Below the pieces are notes generated by a model, which saw only the letters and a program-made list of their open reading frames with translations, was not told the DNA's origin and ran no database searches. A stretch of DNA of 64,000 nt from Neochlamydia sp. S13 (GTDB lineage: Bacteria; Chlamydiota; Chlamydiia; Chlamydiales; Parachlamydiaceae): the NCBI RefSeq assembly GCF_000648235.2, contig NZ_AP017977.1, positions 558,001 to 622,000 on the forward strand, written 5' to 3'. The translations under genes and the position numbers were made by a program. Positions 37,565-47,150 of the stretch are shown here, piece after piece. Within the stretch, counting starts at the first letter, position 1. Each line of letters opens with the position of its first letter.

Positions 37565-38407
37565 TTAATTCGCGATTAAATCTATTTGTGCACCAGGAAA
37601 AGCTTTCTTAAGAATTTGAGCGGCATGTTCACCTTGATGTGCAAGCATGGCAGCTTGATCTAAAGAAATTTTAGAATGGATAACTTGTGCATGTCCTCCA
37701 TCTATTGCTTCTATACTATCCCACTTAGCCATCAACGGGCTTGAAGAGAAAGTCATTACCATATGGTGAGTTGCTTTAACAGCTTGCTCGATAAGCTTAG
37801 AAGGAGGAGAAAGAGCATATCCCTGATAGCCTATTTGTTTAGCTTCCACGTCCCAATAATCACTAGGAGCTTTTTGCTTTAGATAATAGGCATTTGTGCG
37901 TGCCGCAATGGCTACTGCAGCTAAAGCCTCTCCTGGCAGAGGTGCTTGTAATCTTGCTGCTAAGATTGTTTTCACATATTCATCAAAAGGAATCTCATTA
38001 ACAATGCTAATCGTACCCCCAATATCATAGATGTAAATACGTCCTTTATATTCAATACCGTCGACTATTATGGTAGTAGCTTTGTCATCAGGCAGAATCA
38101 TGAGCTGGTAAAGGCCTGGAAACTCTTCCTGCCATTTTAATCCTTCGCTTAAGGGCTGAATATATTTTTTTTTACCGATAAAACGTGTGCTTATATGCTT
38201 GTTGGTATGAGGATCATAGATTTTGTATTTACCTTTAACCTCTAACATAGCTCCTGGTTTATTATGCGTAATTAGAATTTTTAAGGTGTCCTTTGCTGCG
38301 GGCAAGGGCTTATTAAAAAATGTAGATAAAGAATCTGCTATGCCTGCATGGGCTGCATTAGACAGTAGAATGAAACCCAAGAAAGCGATGAACATTTTTT
38401 TGATCAT
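37565..38407 (-). CDS. SpoIID-like septal peptidoglycan lytic transglycosylase
   Basis: A 280-residue exported protein with a signal peptide (KKMFIAFLGFILLSNAAHA). From residue ~140 it carries the SpoIID/LytB motif PFDEYVKTILAARLQAPLPGEALAAVAIAARTNAYYLK. E160 fits the catalytic glutamate of SpoIID enzymes, which cut glycan strands denuded of stem peptides. In chlamydiae such a protein is thought to remodel the transient septal peptidoglycan. It lies 10 bp downstream of ruvB in the same orientation, so the two are co-transcribed. Confidence 0.9.
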   Translation of the reverse strand: MIKKMFIAFLGFILLSNAAHAGIADSLSTFFNKPLPAAKDTLKILITHNKPGAMLEVKGKYKIYDPHTNKHISTRFIGKKKYIQPLSEGLKWQEEFPGLYQLMILPDDKATTIIVDGIEYKGRIYIYDIGGTISIVNEIPFDEYVKTILAARLQAPLPGEALAAVAIAARTNAYYLKQKAPSDYWDVEAKQIGYQGYALSPPSKLIEQAVKATHHMVMTFSSSPLMAKWDSIEAIDGGHAQVIHSKISLDQAAMLAHQGEHAAQILKKAFPGAQIDLIAN

Positions 38408-38417
38408 AGTCGTTCTC

Positions 38418-39419
38418 CTAATTATTGATCGTTAATTTTAAATGTTGGTAGGCAAGAGATGTGACTTCACGACCGCGCGGAGTTCTTTTAATAAAACCTT
38501 GCATGATAAGGTAAGGTTCGTACACTTCTTCAATCGTATGAGCTTCTTCTCCAATAGCAACAGCAATAGTATTGAGCCCCACCGGGCCACCCTTATAATG
38601 ATGAATCATCGTTTCTAAAATCTTAATATCCATTTCATCCAGACCTTTATGGTCGATGGAGAGCATTTCTAGCGCTTTTGAAACAACTTCTGGGTTAATT
38701 TTATTATTTGCACGGATTTGAGCGTAATCACGGACCCAGCGCAAAAGGTTATTAGCAATTCGTGGGGTTCCGCGTGCACGGCGGGCAATTTCTAAAGCCG
38801 CTTCAGGCGTAATATTTAAGTTTAAAATGCGCCCTGTACGCATTAAGATTTGCACCAAGATCTCCGGAGGATAAAGTTCCAAGCGACAATTAAGCGCAAA
38901 ACGAGATCTTAAAGGGCTAGAAAGCAGTCCTGAGCGGGTAGTTGCGCCTGCTAAAGTGAATTTGCTTAATTTAACTTGAACGCTACGAGCATTGGGTCCA
39001 CTATCGATCATAAGATCGAGCACAAAGTCTTCCATAGCAGGATAAAGATATTCTTCGATGGTGCGGTTGAGGCGATGAATTTCATCGATAAAGAGGATAT
39101 CGCCATCTTTGAGGTTAGTGAGCAAGCCAGCAAGATCGCCAGGTTTCTCAATGACTGGGCCTGAGGTTATCACTATATTAGTACCCATTACCTTAGCAAG
39201 AATATTAGCAAGCGTTGTTTTTCCTAAACCTGGTGGCCCAGAAAAAAGGCAATGCCCTAATGCTTCTTTACGTTGCTTGGCAGCTTCTATAAGAACAGTT
39301 AGCCGTTCACGTAGCTGATCTTGGCCGATAAAATCAGCCAATGATTGAGGGCGTAAGGGGACTTCAAAAGTAACATCTTCTTGACTTAGAGTAGATTCAA
39401 TGTAATTTTTTGATTCCAT
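38418..39419 (-). CDS. ruvB: Holliday junction DNA helicase RuvB
   Basis: A 333-residue AAA+ motor that drives branch migration with RuvA. Motifs are [19 protein letters not shown], Walker [10 protein letters not shown], Walker [31 protein letters not shown] (sensor and arginine finger) and the winged-helix end [23 protein letters not shown]. It lies between a transporter gene (9 bp upstream) and spoIID (10 bp downstream), forming a three-gene unit. Confidence 0.98.
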   Translation of the reverse strand: MESKNYIESTLSQEDVTFEVPLRPQSLADFIGQDQLRERLTVLIEAAKQRKEALGHCLFSGPPGLGKTTLANILAKVMGTNIVITSGPVIEKPGDLAGLLTNLKDGDILFIDEIHRLNRTIEEYLYPAMEDFVLDLMIDSGPNARSVQVKLSKFTLAGATTRSGLLSSPLRSRFALNCRLELYPPEILVQILMRTGRILNLNITPEAALEIARRARGTPRIANNLLRWVRDYAQIRANNKINPEVVSKALEMLSIDHKGLDEMDIKILETMIHHYKGGPVGLNTIAVAIGEEAHTIEEVYEPYLIMQGFIKRTPRGREVTSLAYQHLKLTINN

Positions 39420-39428
39420 AATTTATCT

Positions 39429-40787
39429 TTAGGAAAAGAACCCTAAGGCGTTTAGGAAAACAAATATTATTAAGATAGGAGACATAATTTTAAAGCAAAA
39501 CCTAAAATAATGCAAGAGCCAAGGATGATTGTCAAAAAAATGAGAAGAGCCTAATTTTAAACTATTTAAGCTATGTGTAGTGCCCCATATCCATCCTACA
39601 AGGATTACGGCTAAAAAGCCTCCTACCGGAATAAGGATAGCGTTAGCAAGAAAATCAGTAAGAGCAAGAAAAGTCATCCCATGCCAGCGTATATCAGCTA
39701 GGATACTGCTTGAAAGAGCACTAGGAATACCTATTAAGAAAGCGCCTAAGCCACAAATGAGTACGGCTTGCCGACGTTTCCATCCCCATTCGTCCATTAA
39801 ATAAGCGATTGTAGGCTCCATTGCAGATATTTCTGAGGTAGTTGCTGCTAAAACTACGAGCAAAAAGAACATGCTTGCTAGAAAATGCCCACCAGGAAGA
39901 TGACTGAATACCCAAGGGAGGGTATGAAAAATAAGGCCCGAACCTTGATCAGGTTTTAAATCTACAGAAAAAACAATGGTGAAGACAGCGACCGCTGAAA
40001 GTAAGGAGACTAGTGTATCCATAAGCACAACAGGATAGCTACTTTTTACTAAATTTTCATCAGGCTTTAAATAACTTCCATAAGTTACTATAGTGCCCTG
40101 CCCTATGCTAAGGGTAAAAAATGATTGACCTAGCGCGGCTAAGATAGCAGCGGGAGTGATAAGGCTCCAATCTGGTTTGAGTAAAAATTCTAGCCCTCGC
40201 TGAGCATTTGGCATCTTTAAGCCGGTGCCCACTAAATAAAGAAGGACTAAAAATAGTAAGGGCATCATGATTTTGTTACCTCGCTCGATGCCGTTACGCA
40301 CTCCAAGATATAGAATGCCAATACAGATAAGGAGAAAACAAAAATGAAAGCCTATCCCCCATAGTGGGTTATTCATAAGGTTGCGATGATGATCAGCCAC
40401 TTGAGCAGCCGAGGTAAAATTCGAAAGATTTCCTTGGACTGCCTCTACTAGATATCCCAGCACCCACCCAGCGACTGCACTATAGAAAGAACTAACAATA
40501 AATCCTGTAAGAATGGTTAGCTTTCCTGCCCAGGACCATGCTAATTTGCCTCCTAAAAGGCGGAAAGCTCCGCTGGGACTTGTTTGCGCTGTTCGACCGA
40601 TTAACATCTCTGCCATAAAGACTGGAAATCCAATCAGGAATAAGCACAGTAAGTAAACGATAATAAAAGCAGAGCCTCCATATTGCCCCACAATGTAAGG
40701 AAAGCGCCAGATATTAGCGAGTCCAACCGCTGATCCTGCCACGGCAAAGATAAAGCCAAGGCGAGAACCCCATAAAGGTCTTGTCAT
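39429..40787 (-). CDS. Sodium:neurotransmitter symporter family transporter 2
   Basis: A 452-residue LeuT-fold transporter. The TM1 signature FAVAGSAVGLANIWRFPYIVGQYGGSAFIIVYLLCLFLIGFPVFMAEMLIG is closer to the LeuT consensus than that of the paralogue at 16.7 kb and keeps the Na+ ligand residues. Eleven to twelve hydrophobic segments follow. It probably takes up an amino acid with Na+; substrate unknown. First gene of the unit with ruvB and spoIID. Confidence 0.93.
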   Translation of the reverse strand: MTRPLWGSRLGFIFAVAGSAVGLANIWRFPYIVGQYGGSAFIIVYLLCLFLIGFPVFMAEMLIGRTAQTSPSGAFRLLGGKLAWSWAGKLTILTGFIVSSFYSAVAGWVLGYLVEAVQGNLSNFTSAAQVADHHRNLMNNPLWGIGFHFCFLLICIGILYLGVRNGIERGNKIMMPLLFLVLLYLVGTGLKMPNAQRGLEFLLKPDWSLITPAAILAALGQSFFTLSIGQGTIVTYGSYLKPDENLVKSSYPVVLMDTLVSLLSAVAVFTIVFSVDLKPDQGSGLIFHTLPWVFSHLPGGHFLASMFFLLVVLAATTSEISAMEPTIAYLMDEWGWKRRQAVLICGLGAFLIGIPSALSSSILADIRWHGMTFLALTDFLANAILIPVGGFLAVILVGWIWGTTHSLNSLKLGSSHFFDNHPWLLHYFRFCFKIMSPILIIFVFLNALGFFS

Positions 40788-41268
40788 TCAGTGTTCCTGT
40801 TTGTTAACCGGCATTGATCATCTATTCAGCTTGGCAATTTGGCCGCTTATAATCTAAAAGGCGCGGTGTATTTTTTTAGGGTTGCCAAAAGTGTAGCGAA
40901 GTCTTTAAATATTTGCATTATAAAATCTATTCGATAGCTGGTAAGTTCAAAGCAGATGGGATGTAATAAACCATTCTAAGAGATTGGCAAGCTACAGTTA
41001 ACTTTAGATATTAAAAAAGTTTTTCCTTTTGAACACTTTAAGCTTTTTATTATCTTGCCTGTCATTTTCTAATGGTAGAGGGGATGATTTTAGATAGCGG
41101 CAGTAAAAAGAATAACTGCATAAGTTAAAAAAAATTGCTTTAATTGGGAGTTTGATGATACAATCGGAATTTATGACGTTTTTGTTTTTAATTAAAATGT
41201 AATATTAAACATTAACCGGTTTATTTAGGGCAGGTTTTGTTTAGGCATATCTTTCAAGGAGAAAAGTG
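40788..41268. other. Divergent intergenic region
   Basis: About 480 bases between the leftward transporter and the rightward translocator-like cassette. It must hold both promoters. Apart from the RBS AAGGAG at 41256-41261 I see no clear element. Confidence 0.4.
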
Positions 41269-41820
41269 ATGACAAGTTTTAATAGTGAAGTGTCGAGGAC
41301 GAAGGCTTTAAATGCAGTTAAAAGCGAAGATTCCAAAGAGACGACAGAAATGGAACTAGAACAGCTCGTGTTTCTTCTGCTCACCGAACGACTTAATCAA
41401 CTCCAGCAAAAAAGCAATGATGAATTTCAAGAATTGAAAAAACGCCAGGAAGAAGTGGTACAGATGCATAAAGTATTAAAGCTGATTAACAGCCAGACTA
41501 CTGATCGCAGTGAATTATCTTTTGATACCTCGCATGACTTAACTCACCATTTGAAAGACGCTAGAGAAAAATTAGGGATTGATATTCAGGAAGGCTCTAT
41601 TAAAAATGGTAAAATGATCTATACGAAAGATCAACGCGATAGGTTAATTGATAATATCCGGATGACCATTGACGATTATAATACTAAAAATGATATGCAA
41701 ATGCAGACTGTCAATCGACTAATTAATGAACGTTATGAATCTTACCAAATGGCTCGCGCTATCTTAAAGCCTATCCATGACGATAAGATGAGCAAAGCGC
41801 GTGCTATCATGGGCCGTTAA
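41269..41820 (+). CDS. Helical protein, first gene of translocator-like cassette
   Basis: A 183-residue, highly charged helical protein without membrane segments. The N-terminal half is a coiled coil (ELEQLVFLLLTERLNQLQQKSNDEF). The C-terminal helix is heptad-rich with small-residue spacing (MQTVNRLINERYESYQMARAILKPIHDDKM), reminiscent of the C-terminal helices of EspA/SseB filament proteins. ATG 41269 is preferred over GTG 41266 because AAGGAG is then 7 nt away. Genes 2 and 3 follow at 14 and 26 bp, so it heads a co-transcribed set. The family match is by feel, not by a diagnostic motif. Confidence 0.65.
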   Translation: MTSFNSEVSRTKALNAVKSEDSKETTEMELEQLVFLLLTERLNQLQQKSNDEFQELKKRQEEVVQMHKVLKLINSQTTDRSELSFDTSHDLTHHLKDAREKLGIDIQEGSIKNGKMIYTKDQRDRLIDNIRMTIDDYNTKNDMQMQTVNRLINERYESYQMARAILKPIHDDKMSKARAIMGR

Positions 41821-41834
41821 TTGAGGAGGAGCAT

Positions 41835-42995
41835 ATGCCGTTAGATAAACTTAACTCAAGTTTGGAAAGGACTTGGGAATTAAATACAAATGCCGAAACG
41901 CATGGCAGCAGTTACTTGAAAAAGCAAGGTTCTGCACCTGCTGAGGTCCAGCCTTCTCTGTATGCAAGTTCGATTACTTCTTTAAAACCTATTGAAGTTG
42001 CTACTCAAGCGGTGCAAAATGAACAACTTCACGGAAAGAAAAATAAAAGTGCCTTTGCCTGGATGGAGAATCTGCGAAATACTTTAATGAGTTATCTAGG
42101 AGCTCAGCAAAAAAAGGCTTCTGTGCCTGCATTAGAAGCTCAGCAAAAAATGAAGATTTCACTTGAGTCGACTACCCAAGCCTGTGCACTTGAGGAATTA
42201 AAAAATAGATCATCCGCTATTCATAAGCAACCTGAAACGATTAAAATAGAAGCTTTAGGAAAACAAAAGAAAGGTTTTCTATACCAGCTAGGTGACTGGA
42301 TTAAAGAAAAATGGAGTTTTTTTAGCGGAAGCTCAAAAGGCAGTAAGCCTGCTGAAAAGATCATTGAACGTGAGTATTCTTCACAAGCTAAGCCTCTAGC
42401 ACACCGTTCTCCTAAAGAGATTGATGAAGATTTTAAATATTTAGATATCACCGCTATGGATCCTCTAAAAGCTATGTTAGCCATATTAGTTAAGCAAGGG
42501 GAGCTGCGCCAAGAGCAGGCTACGCTAATCAATCAGCAAATTCTTCACAGGCAGCAAGACTTAAAAGCGCTGCACGCCGAACGTATGCAAATTCAAGCTG
42601 AACTTGCTCTGATAGGTAAACGCGCTGGTGTTTTAGAAAAAGTCAGCGTGGGATTAACGGTCACGCAAGCCCTAGGGGGGATAGCCTCGGCTGCTATGGT
42701 AGTGTCAGCTGCAGCTACAATAGCTACAGGTGGTGTTGCCCTGCCCCTTTTAATTGTAACAGGAGTTTTCAATGGCATGGCAGGAGTAGGCCAAACATTT
42801 AATACTTGGTTAAAAGGTGACACTAAAAATAAACTAAATAAACTTCAAGGTGAGATGCTAGCAAAATCATCCCAACGCGATGAATACCAATTTCAACTTA
42901 AAGTGGATGTTCAAGAGATTAAAAAAGCGCTGGTTTCTTTGATAAGCCATGCGGAAATGGGAAGTGGACTTCTTTCTGCCCAGTATGGTAAATAA
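41835..42995 (+). CDS. Putative type III translocator-like protein with membrane hairpin
   Basis: A 386-residue protein with RBS GAGGAG. Residues 1-200 are polar and low in order. A long helix at ~208-262 (REQATLINQQILHRQQDLKAL region) is followed by a strongly hydrophobic double segment at ~272-322 (LGGIASAAMVVSAAATIATGGVALPLLIV), then another coiled coil. This coil, membrane hairpin, coil plan is that of the large translocators YopB/SseC/CopB. It shares a WK-rich segment (DWIKEKWSFFSGSSK) with the next gene. No family signature confirms the call. Confidence 0.6.
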   Translation: MPLDKLNSSLERTWELNTNAETHGSSYLKKQGSAPAEVQPSLYASSITSLKPIEVATQAVQNEQLHGKKNKSAFAWMENLRNTLMSYLGAQQKKASVPALEAQQKMKISLESTTQACALEELKNRSSAIHKQPETIKIEALGKQKKGFLYQLGDWIKEKWSFFSGSSKGSKPAEKIIEREYSSQAKPLAHRSPKEIDEDFKYLDITAMDPLKAMLAILVKQGELRQEQATLINQQILHRQQDLKALHAERMQIQAELALIGKRAGVLEKVSVGLTVTQALGGIASAAMVVSAAATIATGGVALPLLIVTGVFNGMAGVGQTFNTWLKGDTKNKLNKLQGEMLAKSSQRDEYQFQLKVDVQEIKKALVSLISHAEMGSGLLSAQYGK

Positions 42996-43021
42996 ATAAT
43001 AATTTTTGAGGAGAATTAATT

Positions 43022-44053
43022 ATGCGTGAAGATGCAATAAAAGAAAACTATTCCTCTTATGCGCCTCGCGGCCCATTAAGTGAAGACTATCCGTTAGATT
43101 TTAAAGCTAGCGATGCCATTCAAGCTACCGAGCGTTATTCTAGCTCAGTCGCATCTTGCAAAGATTTCCCCCTCCCTATTTACGCTGCTAAAGATTTTTT
43201 TATTGAATCAGAACAAGAAGCTAATCCAAAAATAGCTGAAATGCAAAAAGCTATGCAAAAGGAAGCAATTTTAAAAAGAAATAAAAAAAGTTTTTGGCAA
43301 ATTTTTAATAAAGAAACCTTAGTTAGCTGGAAAGATAAGGCATTTAGCCTTTTTGGAAAAAACAAACTAGCTAGCAGTAAAAACGCCTCGATAACAGCCC
43401 CCTTGACAATCGAGCCGACTGGTGGTGAGCTAGCTCCTGCTAAAATTAACAAAAAAGAGGATATCGAAGCTCAACGTATTAAAGAAATTGAAGATACGCT
43501 TGTTGCTTATGAACTAGAGCTACAAAATGCTAATGGCGGCAATATGAAAGCCATGATGGAAATGATGTGCAAAATTTCCATTTTGTTAGGATCGCTTGGC
43601 CATCGTTACAACAAGAAAGAGATCGATGATTTATTTAAGCATCTAGAAGTAAATGTGAAAAAAAGAGTGAAAACATTTGAAGGTGGACGTGCTTGGACCT
43701 ATGTTTCCGTGTTTCTACAAGGGACGGGAGCTGCTCTTTCCTTTGCTCCTTTAGGTGGCCAAATTCTAGGGGACACTTCCATGCTTGGTAAAGTCTTAAC
43801 AAATTTAGGACAAACTTCGCAAGGAATAAGTTCATTTGGACATGCTACTAGCAAAATTGGGGACATTGAATCTGAGAAAAAAATGGCTGCTCGTACCGAA
43901 CATGATCATGAAGGGGAGAAACTAAAACAAACTCGCCATGATCGCGATCGAAGCATAGAAAAAATTCATCAATCTAGTCAGCAATTATTTGCGATTATGA
44001 ATGAGCTAGCACGTACTCATACTGAATCAGTTAAGAGAGCTGCAGCTGTTTAA
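43022..44053 (+). CDS. Putative type III translocator-like protein, single hydrophobic segment
   Basis: A 343-residue protein with RBS GAGGAG. It has a polar N-terminus, a segment SFWQIFNKETLVSWKDKAFSLFGK resembling the preceding protein, a coil at ~145-185, one moderately hydrophobic stretch at ~225-250 (VSVFLQGTGAALSFAPLGGQIL), and an amphipathic, charged C-terminal helix rich in H, K and D. The plan resembles the smaller translocator (YopD/SseD/EspB). It closes the cassette and is followed by a terminator hairpin. Alternative: a family of secreted coiled-coil proteins unrelated to translocons. Confidence 0.6.
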   Translation: MREDAIKENYSSYAPRGPLSEDYPLDFKASDAIQATERYSSSVASCKDFPLPIYAAKDFFIESEQEANPKIAEMQKAMQKEAILKRNKKSFWQIFNKETLVSWKDKAFSLFGKNKLASSKNASITAPLTIEPTGGELAPAKINKKEDIEAQRIKEIEDTLVAYELELQNANGGNMKAMMEMMCKISILLGSLGHRYNKKEIDDLFKHLEVNVKKRVKTFEGGRAWTYVSVFLQGTGAALSFAPLGGQILGDTSMLGKVLTNLGQTSQGISSFGHATSKIGDIESEKKMAARTEHDHEGEKLKQTRHDRDRSIEKIHQSSQQLFAIMNELARTHTESVKRAAAV

Positions 44054-44060
44054 TCTTGCT

Positions 44061-44104
44061 AACGGTGCTGCAAAAGCACCGTTTCTTGCTAATTTCTTTT
44101 TTTT
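44061..44104 (+). terminator. Terminator of the translocator-like cassette
   Basis: A perfect 9-bp stem AACGGTGCT (44061-44069) and AGCACCGTT (44075-44083) with a 5-nt loop. It is followed after 13 nt by eight T residues (44097-44104) and lies 8 bp after the stop codon. Confidence 0.7.
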
Positions 44105-44335
44105 ATCCGTGGATCTTTATCTAGCTTAATGCTCGCGCAGATTAATTTGAGGGACCTTATAAAAAGGTTTCTCTTTCTAATATACACTCTAGTCTAAAGA
44201 AATAAAATTTTTAAATTTTTTTCAGCTCGTAAATTTTGTTTTATAATTTTATCTAGCTACAACTTAAAAAGTGTTTGATATAAATCAAATTTTTTTATAA
44301 AGAAAATTATTTATAACAACCTTTAAGGAGTAGCT

Positions 44336-45340
44336 ATGTCAATAGGCAACAATGTTACATGTTTAGAAAAACGGATAGATTACGAAAGAATATATATTCC
44401 TCGCATTTGCGGTGCTGTCGGTAGTGAATTTATAAGGGTTATTCCTCTAGTAGGGGGAGTGTTGCATTACCTTAAATCCAGGCAGCTTCTTAGTAAGATT
44501 AAACGTTTAGATAAAAATGAGTTAAACGAAAAGAAAAAAATGAAATCTGCTATTCGGTTTCATAATTTAATGGCAGCTGCCCAGTTTGTGCCAGCCGTAG
44601 GAAGTGCTGTAGGTTTTGTAGAAGCAGCAATTTTTGCAGTTAGGGGTAAACCACGCAAAAATAAGAAAAAGCAGCTAGTTATAAATAACTTAGGCCTTAA
44701 AATTAATGGTCCAGAAAACGGCAATTCGCTTGCTCTGGTGCAGAAAGAGCTTGAAAGCACTAAACAAGCGAAAAAGAAGGAAAAGATTAAGCTTAACAAT
44801 GACCCCTCATCTGCCGAGTACCAAGCTTCTTCTATTGAATCTGCTGAGCAATCTAAAGAGACTAAAATAAAAGAAAAAAATCGCGTAGAGTATACGATTG
44901 TTATTATTCGGGAAAAAGCTCTTCACGAAAGGGTAAGAAAAATTGAAAAGGAGATGAAAAAGCAATTAGGTCGGGTCATGATCCATAAAATAACTCCAGA
45001 CCAGTTAAATGCAGATGTTCCTGACCATATGCTAGCCTTTCATATTTACTTTAATTCTGGGCAGCCTGATTTTCCTAAGTTAAATAGACGCCAATCAGAA
45101 ATAGCTGCAAAATGTAAAAATAATTGCGTATTAGTCTCCTTAAATCGTCGCGATATTGCAGGATACGCGAGTAAAATCATTCACTCAGGTTATATCAAAA
45201 AGGGAAAATTAAAGAAGAAGTCGATTACCCAACTCTGCTTACAAAATCCTCTTCAAGAGAAGTTGAAAAAATCTACCGTCAAAGCCCTTGGTAAAGAAAT
45301 GTCAGGAGTTTTCAAAAAATATATTAAAGTAAAAAAATAG
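44336..45340 (+). CDS. Orphan membrane-associated protein
   Basis: A 334-residue protein with a strong RBS (AAGGAG). Two hydrophobic segments lie near the N-terminus (IRVIPLVGGVLHYL around residue 35 and FHNLMAAAQFVPAVGSAVGFVEAAIFAV around 80-107). A Lys-rich linker and coil (~105-190) follow, then an alpha/beta C-terminal domain (~190-334) with HMLAFHIYFNSGQPDFPKL and NCVLVSLNRRDIAGYASKII. No known domain. The hydrophobic pair followed by a soluble domain could suit an inclusion-membrane or host-directed protein (inference). It is separated from the cassette by a terminator and 230 bp. Confidence 0.6.
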   Translation: MSIGNNVTCLEKRIDYERIYIPRICGAVGSEFIRVIPLVGGVLHYLKSRQLLSKIKRLDKNELNEKKKMKSAIRFHNLMAAAQFVPAVGSAVGFVEAAIFAVRGKPRKNKKKQLVINNLGLKINGPENGNSLALVQKELESTKQAKKKEKIKLNNDPSSAEYQASSIESAEQSKETKIKEKNRVEYTIVIIREKALHERVRKIEKEMKKQLGRVMIHKITPDQLNADVPDHMLAFHIYFNSGQPDFPKLNRRQSEIAAKCKNNCVLVSLNRRDIAGYASKIIHSGYIKKGKLKKKSITQLCLQNPLQEKLKKSTVKALGKEMSGVFKKYIKVKK

Positions 45341-45728
45341 CCTAGTTTAATGCCTTTTAGTTTTTTTCCAAGTCATTTGTCATTATTACATAAGAATGAT
45401 AAATGACTTTTCTTCTATCATGAACAACCTTGCTTGGGCTTGCAAATCCTTGCTAGGCCTTGTTCATCAATCTTCCGAACTTTATTCATTAAAGTGTTTG
45501 CTCTAGTCGAAGAAAATAAAAGAATTTTTTCATGTTTAATAAAACGCATTAAAGGAAAGAGGGATTTTGAATTGACTCTCTCTTTCTTTCTGTTTTCCAA
45601 GGGGGGAACTTCTCATGCAATTATACCTCCTAACTGAATGGGATGTTTTTTGCGTAAATAGCTTTTTCTAAAGATCAAAAAATGAATTTATTCTATAGTC
45701 TTAGATAGACTAAATTTTAAGGTTTGCT
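45341..45728. other. Intergenic stretch, no supported gene
   Basis: About 390 bases. A 67-codon frame at 45434-45637 lacks an RBS. Nothing else recognised. Confidence 0.4.
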
Positions 45729-47150
45729 ATGAAAATAGATACATTTTCAAACGTAGGTGTTTTCATAGATAATACAGCAGACTATCTACCCTTAATTAGT
45801 ACTTTAACTAATTTAATGGATATTTTTCAAAAATGTGTTTGCTTACCTTTTAAAAACAAAGAAAGTATATCAAAAAGCCGCTATTATACCCATCTTAACA
45901 AGAAAAGCTTTAGACGTTGTCTGATCTTACTGATTCCCATCTTAGGAAATATTTTCATTGGGATGGAAGACTTTACGCCTCGATCTTTCCATGATAAAAA
46001 GTTTATCCTTGCCTCAGTGCGCAAAAAAGGCCGTAAACTTTATTTTGCTAGCGAACGGCTTAAAAATGATAAAGAGGTAGTCCTTGAAGCTGTCAGGCAG
46101 GATGGCTTAGCCCTTAAATATGCCTCCCAAGAGCTTAGAAACAATAGAGAAATTGTTCTTGCCGCTGTCCAACGCAATGGCCTGGCTCTTAAGTATGCTA
46201 GCCCACAGCTAAAAAATGATCAAGAGGTCGTGCTTTCTGCTGTTAAGAAAGATGGTTTAGCATTCGCAAGTGCTAGCAAAGAATTAAAAAAAGATCATGA
46301 AATTATGGTAGCTGCTGTAGAGCAAAATGGCTGGGCGCTTAAATATGCTAGCAAAGAGCTTAAAAGTAATAAGGGCCTAATCCATGCACTTGTCCAGAAA
46401 AATGGCTGGGTGCTAAGGTTTGCAAGCAGAAAACTCCAGAATGACAAGGCAGTGGTGGAGGCGGCTGTTTTGCAAGATGGCTGGGCTCTTGAGCATGCTA
46501 GCGCCGAACTTAAAAACAATAAAGAAATAGTTCTTCTTGCTGTTGAGCAAAATGGCTTGGCTCTTGAATATGCTAGTCAAAAGCTTAAAAATGATAAAGA
46601 AGTGGTGTTTGTGGCGGCGAGGAATGATGGCGCAGCGCTTAAATTTGCTAGCCAAAAGCTACAAAAAGATAAAGATTTCATTCTTGCTACTCTTCAACAT
46701 AATGGCTTGATGCTAGAGTATCTCAGTGAAGATTTTCAGAATGATAAGAGCCTAGTATTGGCAGCTGCTTTACAGAATGGTTTGGCGCTTAAGTATGCAA
46801 GCCAAGAACTCCAAAACGATAAAGAATTAGTACAGGGTGTTGTACACAGAAATGGATTAGCACTTGAGTTTGCCAGCGAAGAGCTGAGAAACGATGCGGA
46901 CGTTATCTTGGCTGCCGCTATGCAAAATGGATTAGCACTTAAGTATGCTAGTCCAGAGCTTCAAAATAATAAAGAATTAGTACTCCTTATCGTCCAGAAA
47001 TTTGGCTGGGCTCTTCAATATGCTAGCCCCGCTCTTAGGAGCGATAAGGAGGTTGTTCTTGCTGCCGTTAAGCATTCTAGCCAGTCTATTAAGTATGCTA
47101 GCCATAAGCTTCAAAAGGATATGGAGCTTATCGAATTGTCTAGAAGTTAA
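45729..47150 (+). CDS. DUF4116 tandem-repeat protein
   Basis: A 473-residue protein. The first 100 residues include a hydrophobic segment (RRCLILLIPILGNIFIGM). From residue 101 to the end come fifteen repeats with an exact 25-residue period and no insertions, the last one short. The typical unit is GLALKYASQELRNNREIVL, then AAVQRN. This is the DUF4116 type, found mostly in protist-associated bacteria and of unknown function. Each unit should form two helices, building a solenoid suited to binding a protein. Likely a host-directed effector (inference). Confidence 0.88.
   Translation: MKIDTFSNVGVFIDNTADYLPLISTLTNLMDIFQKCVCLPFKNKESISKSRYYTHLNKKSFRRCLILLIPILGNIFIGMEDFTPRSFHDKKFILASVRKKGRKLYFASERLKNDKEVVLEAVRQDGLALKYASQELRNNREIVLAAVQRNGLALKYASPQLKNDQEVVLSAVKKDGLAFASASKELKKDHEIMVAAVEQNGWALKYASKELKSNKGLIHALVQKNGWVLRFASRKLQNDKAVVEAAVLQDGWALEHASAELKNNKEIVLLAVEQNGLALEYASQKLKNDKEVVFVAARNDGAALKFASQKLQKDKDFILATLQHNGLMLEYLSEDFQNDKSLVLAAALQNGLALKYASQELQNDKELVQGVVHRNGLALEFASEELRNDADVILAAAMQNGLALKYASPELQNNKELVLLIVQKFGWALQYASPALRSDKEVVLAAVKHSSQSIKYASHKLQKDMELIELSRS
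46029..47147 (+). repeat. Tandem 75-bp coding repeat
   Basis: Fifteen in-frame units of 75 bp (final one 69 bp) encode the DUF4116 repeats. Units share a GATGGCTTAGC/AATGGCTTGGC-like start, a TATGCTAGCC core and an AAAAATGATAAAGA-like part, but have diverged between copies, so the array is not recently expanded as a whole. Confidence 0.85.

Noticed and set aside
45434-45637. 67-codon frame between the orphan membrane protein and the DUF4116 gene
   Set aside because: No RBS, and the opposite strand carries an equally long frame, so chance is likelier.
46029-47147. 75-bp array considered as a minisatellite artefact
   Set aside because: Units have diverged mostly without breaking the frame and encode a known repeat type, so it is a genuine coding repeat.
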